This document shows positions 4,664 to 5,046 of a stretch of DNA of 5,046 nt, piece after piece. Made by a program: the position numbers and the translations under genes. Position 1 is the stretch's first letter; each line of letters starts with the position of its first letter. The notes under the pieces are model-generated. The model was given only the letters and a program-made list of their open reading frames with translations, searched no databases and had not been told where the DNA came from. This DNA comes from an uncultured Clostridia bacterium (GTDB lineage Bacteria; Bacillota; Clostridia; Lachnospirales; Lachnospiraceae), in NCBI GenBank assembly GCA_946611595.1, contig CAMODY010000128.1, positions 1-5,046 on the forward strand. Reading direction: 5' to 3'.

Positions 4664-5046
4664 ATGCATTTTCTGGTTCCAAGCAAGAACCCCGTCGTGA
4701 CCGAATTAAAGCGCGCCATTGCTGCAACCTTTGGCGGGCTTTTATATTCGTTAGGGGTCAATTTATTTATCGTTCCAATCGGTCTTTACAACGGAGGCCT
4801 GATGGGTTACTGCCAGCTGATCCGTACGCTGCTGGTCGATTACCTGCACCTTTCTTTTTCTTTTGATATAGCAGGTATCCTATATTTCCTGACAAATATC
4901 CCGATCATGATCATTGCCTGGATCAAGCTGGATAAAAAGTTTGTTTTCCGCGCTTTGATCAACATCGGCGTGATCACTCTGTTCCTTTCCGTTATCCCGG
5001 TTAAGGCCGTGATCGAAGGAGATATCATTACAAACTGTCTGGTCGG
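4664..5046 (+). CDS. YitT-family (DUF161) membrane protein, 3'-partial
   Basis: The first 127 residues of a polytopic inner-membrane protein; the family usually runs near 280-290 residues, so a little under half is visible. A short N-terminal cytosolic stretch leads into membrane segment 1 (about 18-38, IAATFGGLLYSLGVNLFIVP). The family-typical motif LYNGGLMGYCQLIR at 41-54 follows, then segments at about 69-87 (ending in PIMIIAW) and 94-112 (ending in FLSVIP). Start choice: ATG at 4664 is preceded by AAGAGG (4648-4653) with a 10-base spacer. An in-frame TTG at 4607 has no ribosome site, and an in-frame TGA at 4586 closes the frame upstream. Function within the family is unsettled; a transport role is presumed. 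It has its own strong promoter and is divergent from hsp20. The C-terminal DUF2179 domain common in the family would lie beyond the window. Confidence 0.88.
   Translation, partial: MHFLVPSKNPVVTELKRAIAATFGGLLYSLGVNLFIVPIGLYNGGLMGYCQLIRTLLVDYLHLSFSFDIAGILYFLTNIPIMIIAWIKLDKKFVFRALINIGVITLFLSVIPVKAVIEGDIITNCLV

Noticed and set aside
4585..4866. 93-codon open frame on the + strand
   Set aside because: It overlaps the YitT-family frame in another phase, has no ribosome site or family resemblance, and its predicted residues look like a shadow translation.
1..5046. Mobile elements, CRISPR arrays, tRNA or rRNA, defence genes
   Set aside because: Looked for on both strands; no transposase or recombinase motifs, no regularly spaced repeats, no tRNA-like folds were seen.

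Overview
The window looks like chromosomal DNA of an anaerobic Firmicute, most likely class Clostridia and plausibly Lachnospiraceae. This rests on moderate GC, AGGAGG-type ribosome binding sites, sigma-A type promoters, a CIRCE/HrcA heat-shock operator, a tandem glycine riboswitch with an intrinsic terminator, and an EF-G-like factor carrying a YacP-type domain. The placement is inference; there is no rRNA or other phylogenetic marker here.

Layout. (1) 1-1767, + strand: the C-terminal 588 residues of a Tet(M)/EF-G-like translational GTPase whose tail is a YacP/Rae1-like NYN endoribonuclease domain; the G domain lies upstream of the window. (2) 1768-2207: a 440-base non-coding stretch with a promoter (1856-1884), a two-aptamer glycine riboswitch (about 1918-2101), an expression platform that can form either an antiterminator or an intrinsic terminator (2138-2166), and a strong ribosome binding site. 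(3) 2208-3749, + strand: a 513-residue AGCS-family sodium:amino acid (glycine/alanine) symporter controlled by that riboswitch. (4) 3770-3847: two back-to-back terminators between convergent genes. (5) 4353-3904, - strand: a 149-residue small heat-shock protein (Hsp20). (6) 4354-4663: a divergent regulatory region holding the hsp20 promoter with an overlapping CIRCE operator, a possible Shine-Dalgarno-masking leader, and a strong promoter for the next gene. (7) 4664 to the end, + strand: the first 127 residues of a YitT-family membrane protein, cut by the window edge.

How they work together. These are four separately controlled units rather than one operon. The best-resolved circuit is the symporter: when glycine is plentiful the second aptamer should hold its P1 helix, free the terminator arm and stop transcription (a predicted OFF switch for a glycine/alanine importer). 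The hsp20 unit appears to be repressed by HrcA at CIRCE and perhaps also at translation. The most unusual item is the first gene, which joins a ribosomal A-site-binding GTPase scaffold to a nuclease whose stand-alone relative Rae1 cuts mRNA in the ribosomal A site. I see no mobile element, CRISPR array, tRNA or rRNA.
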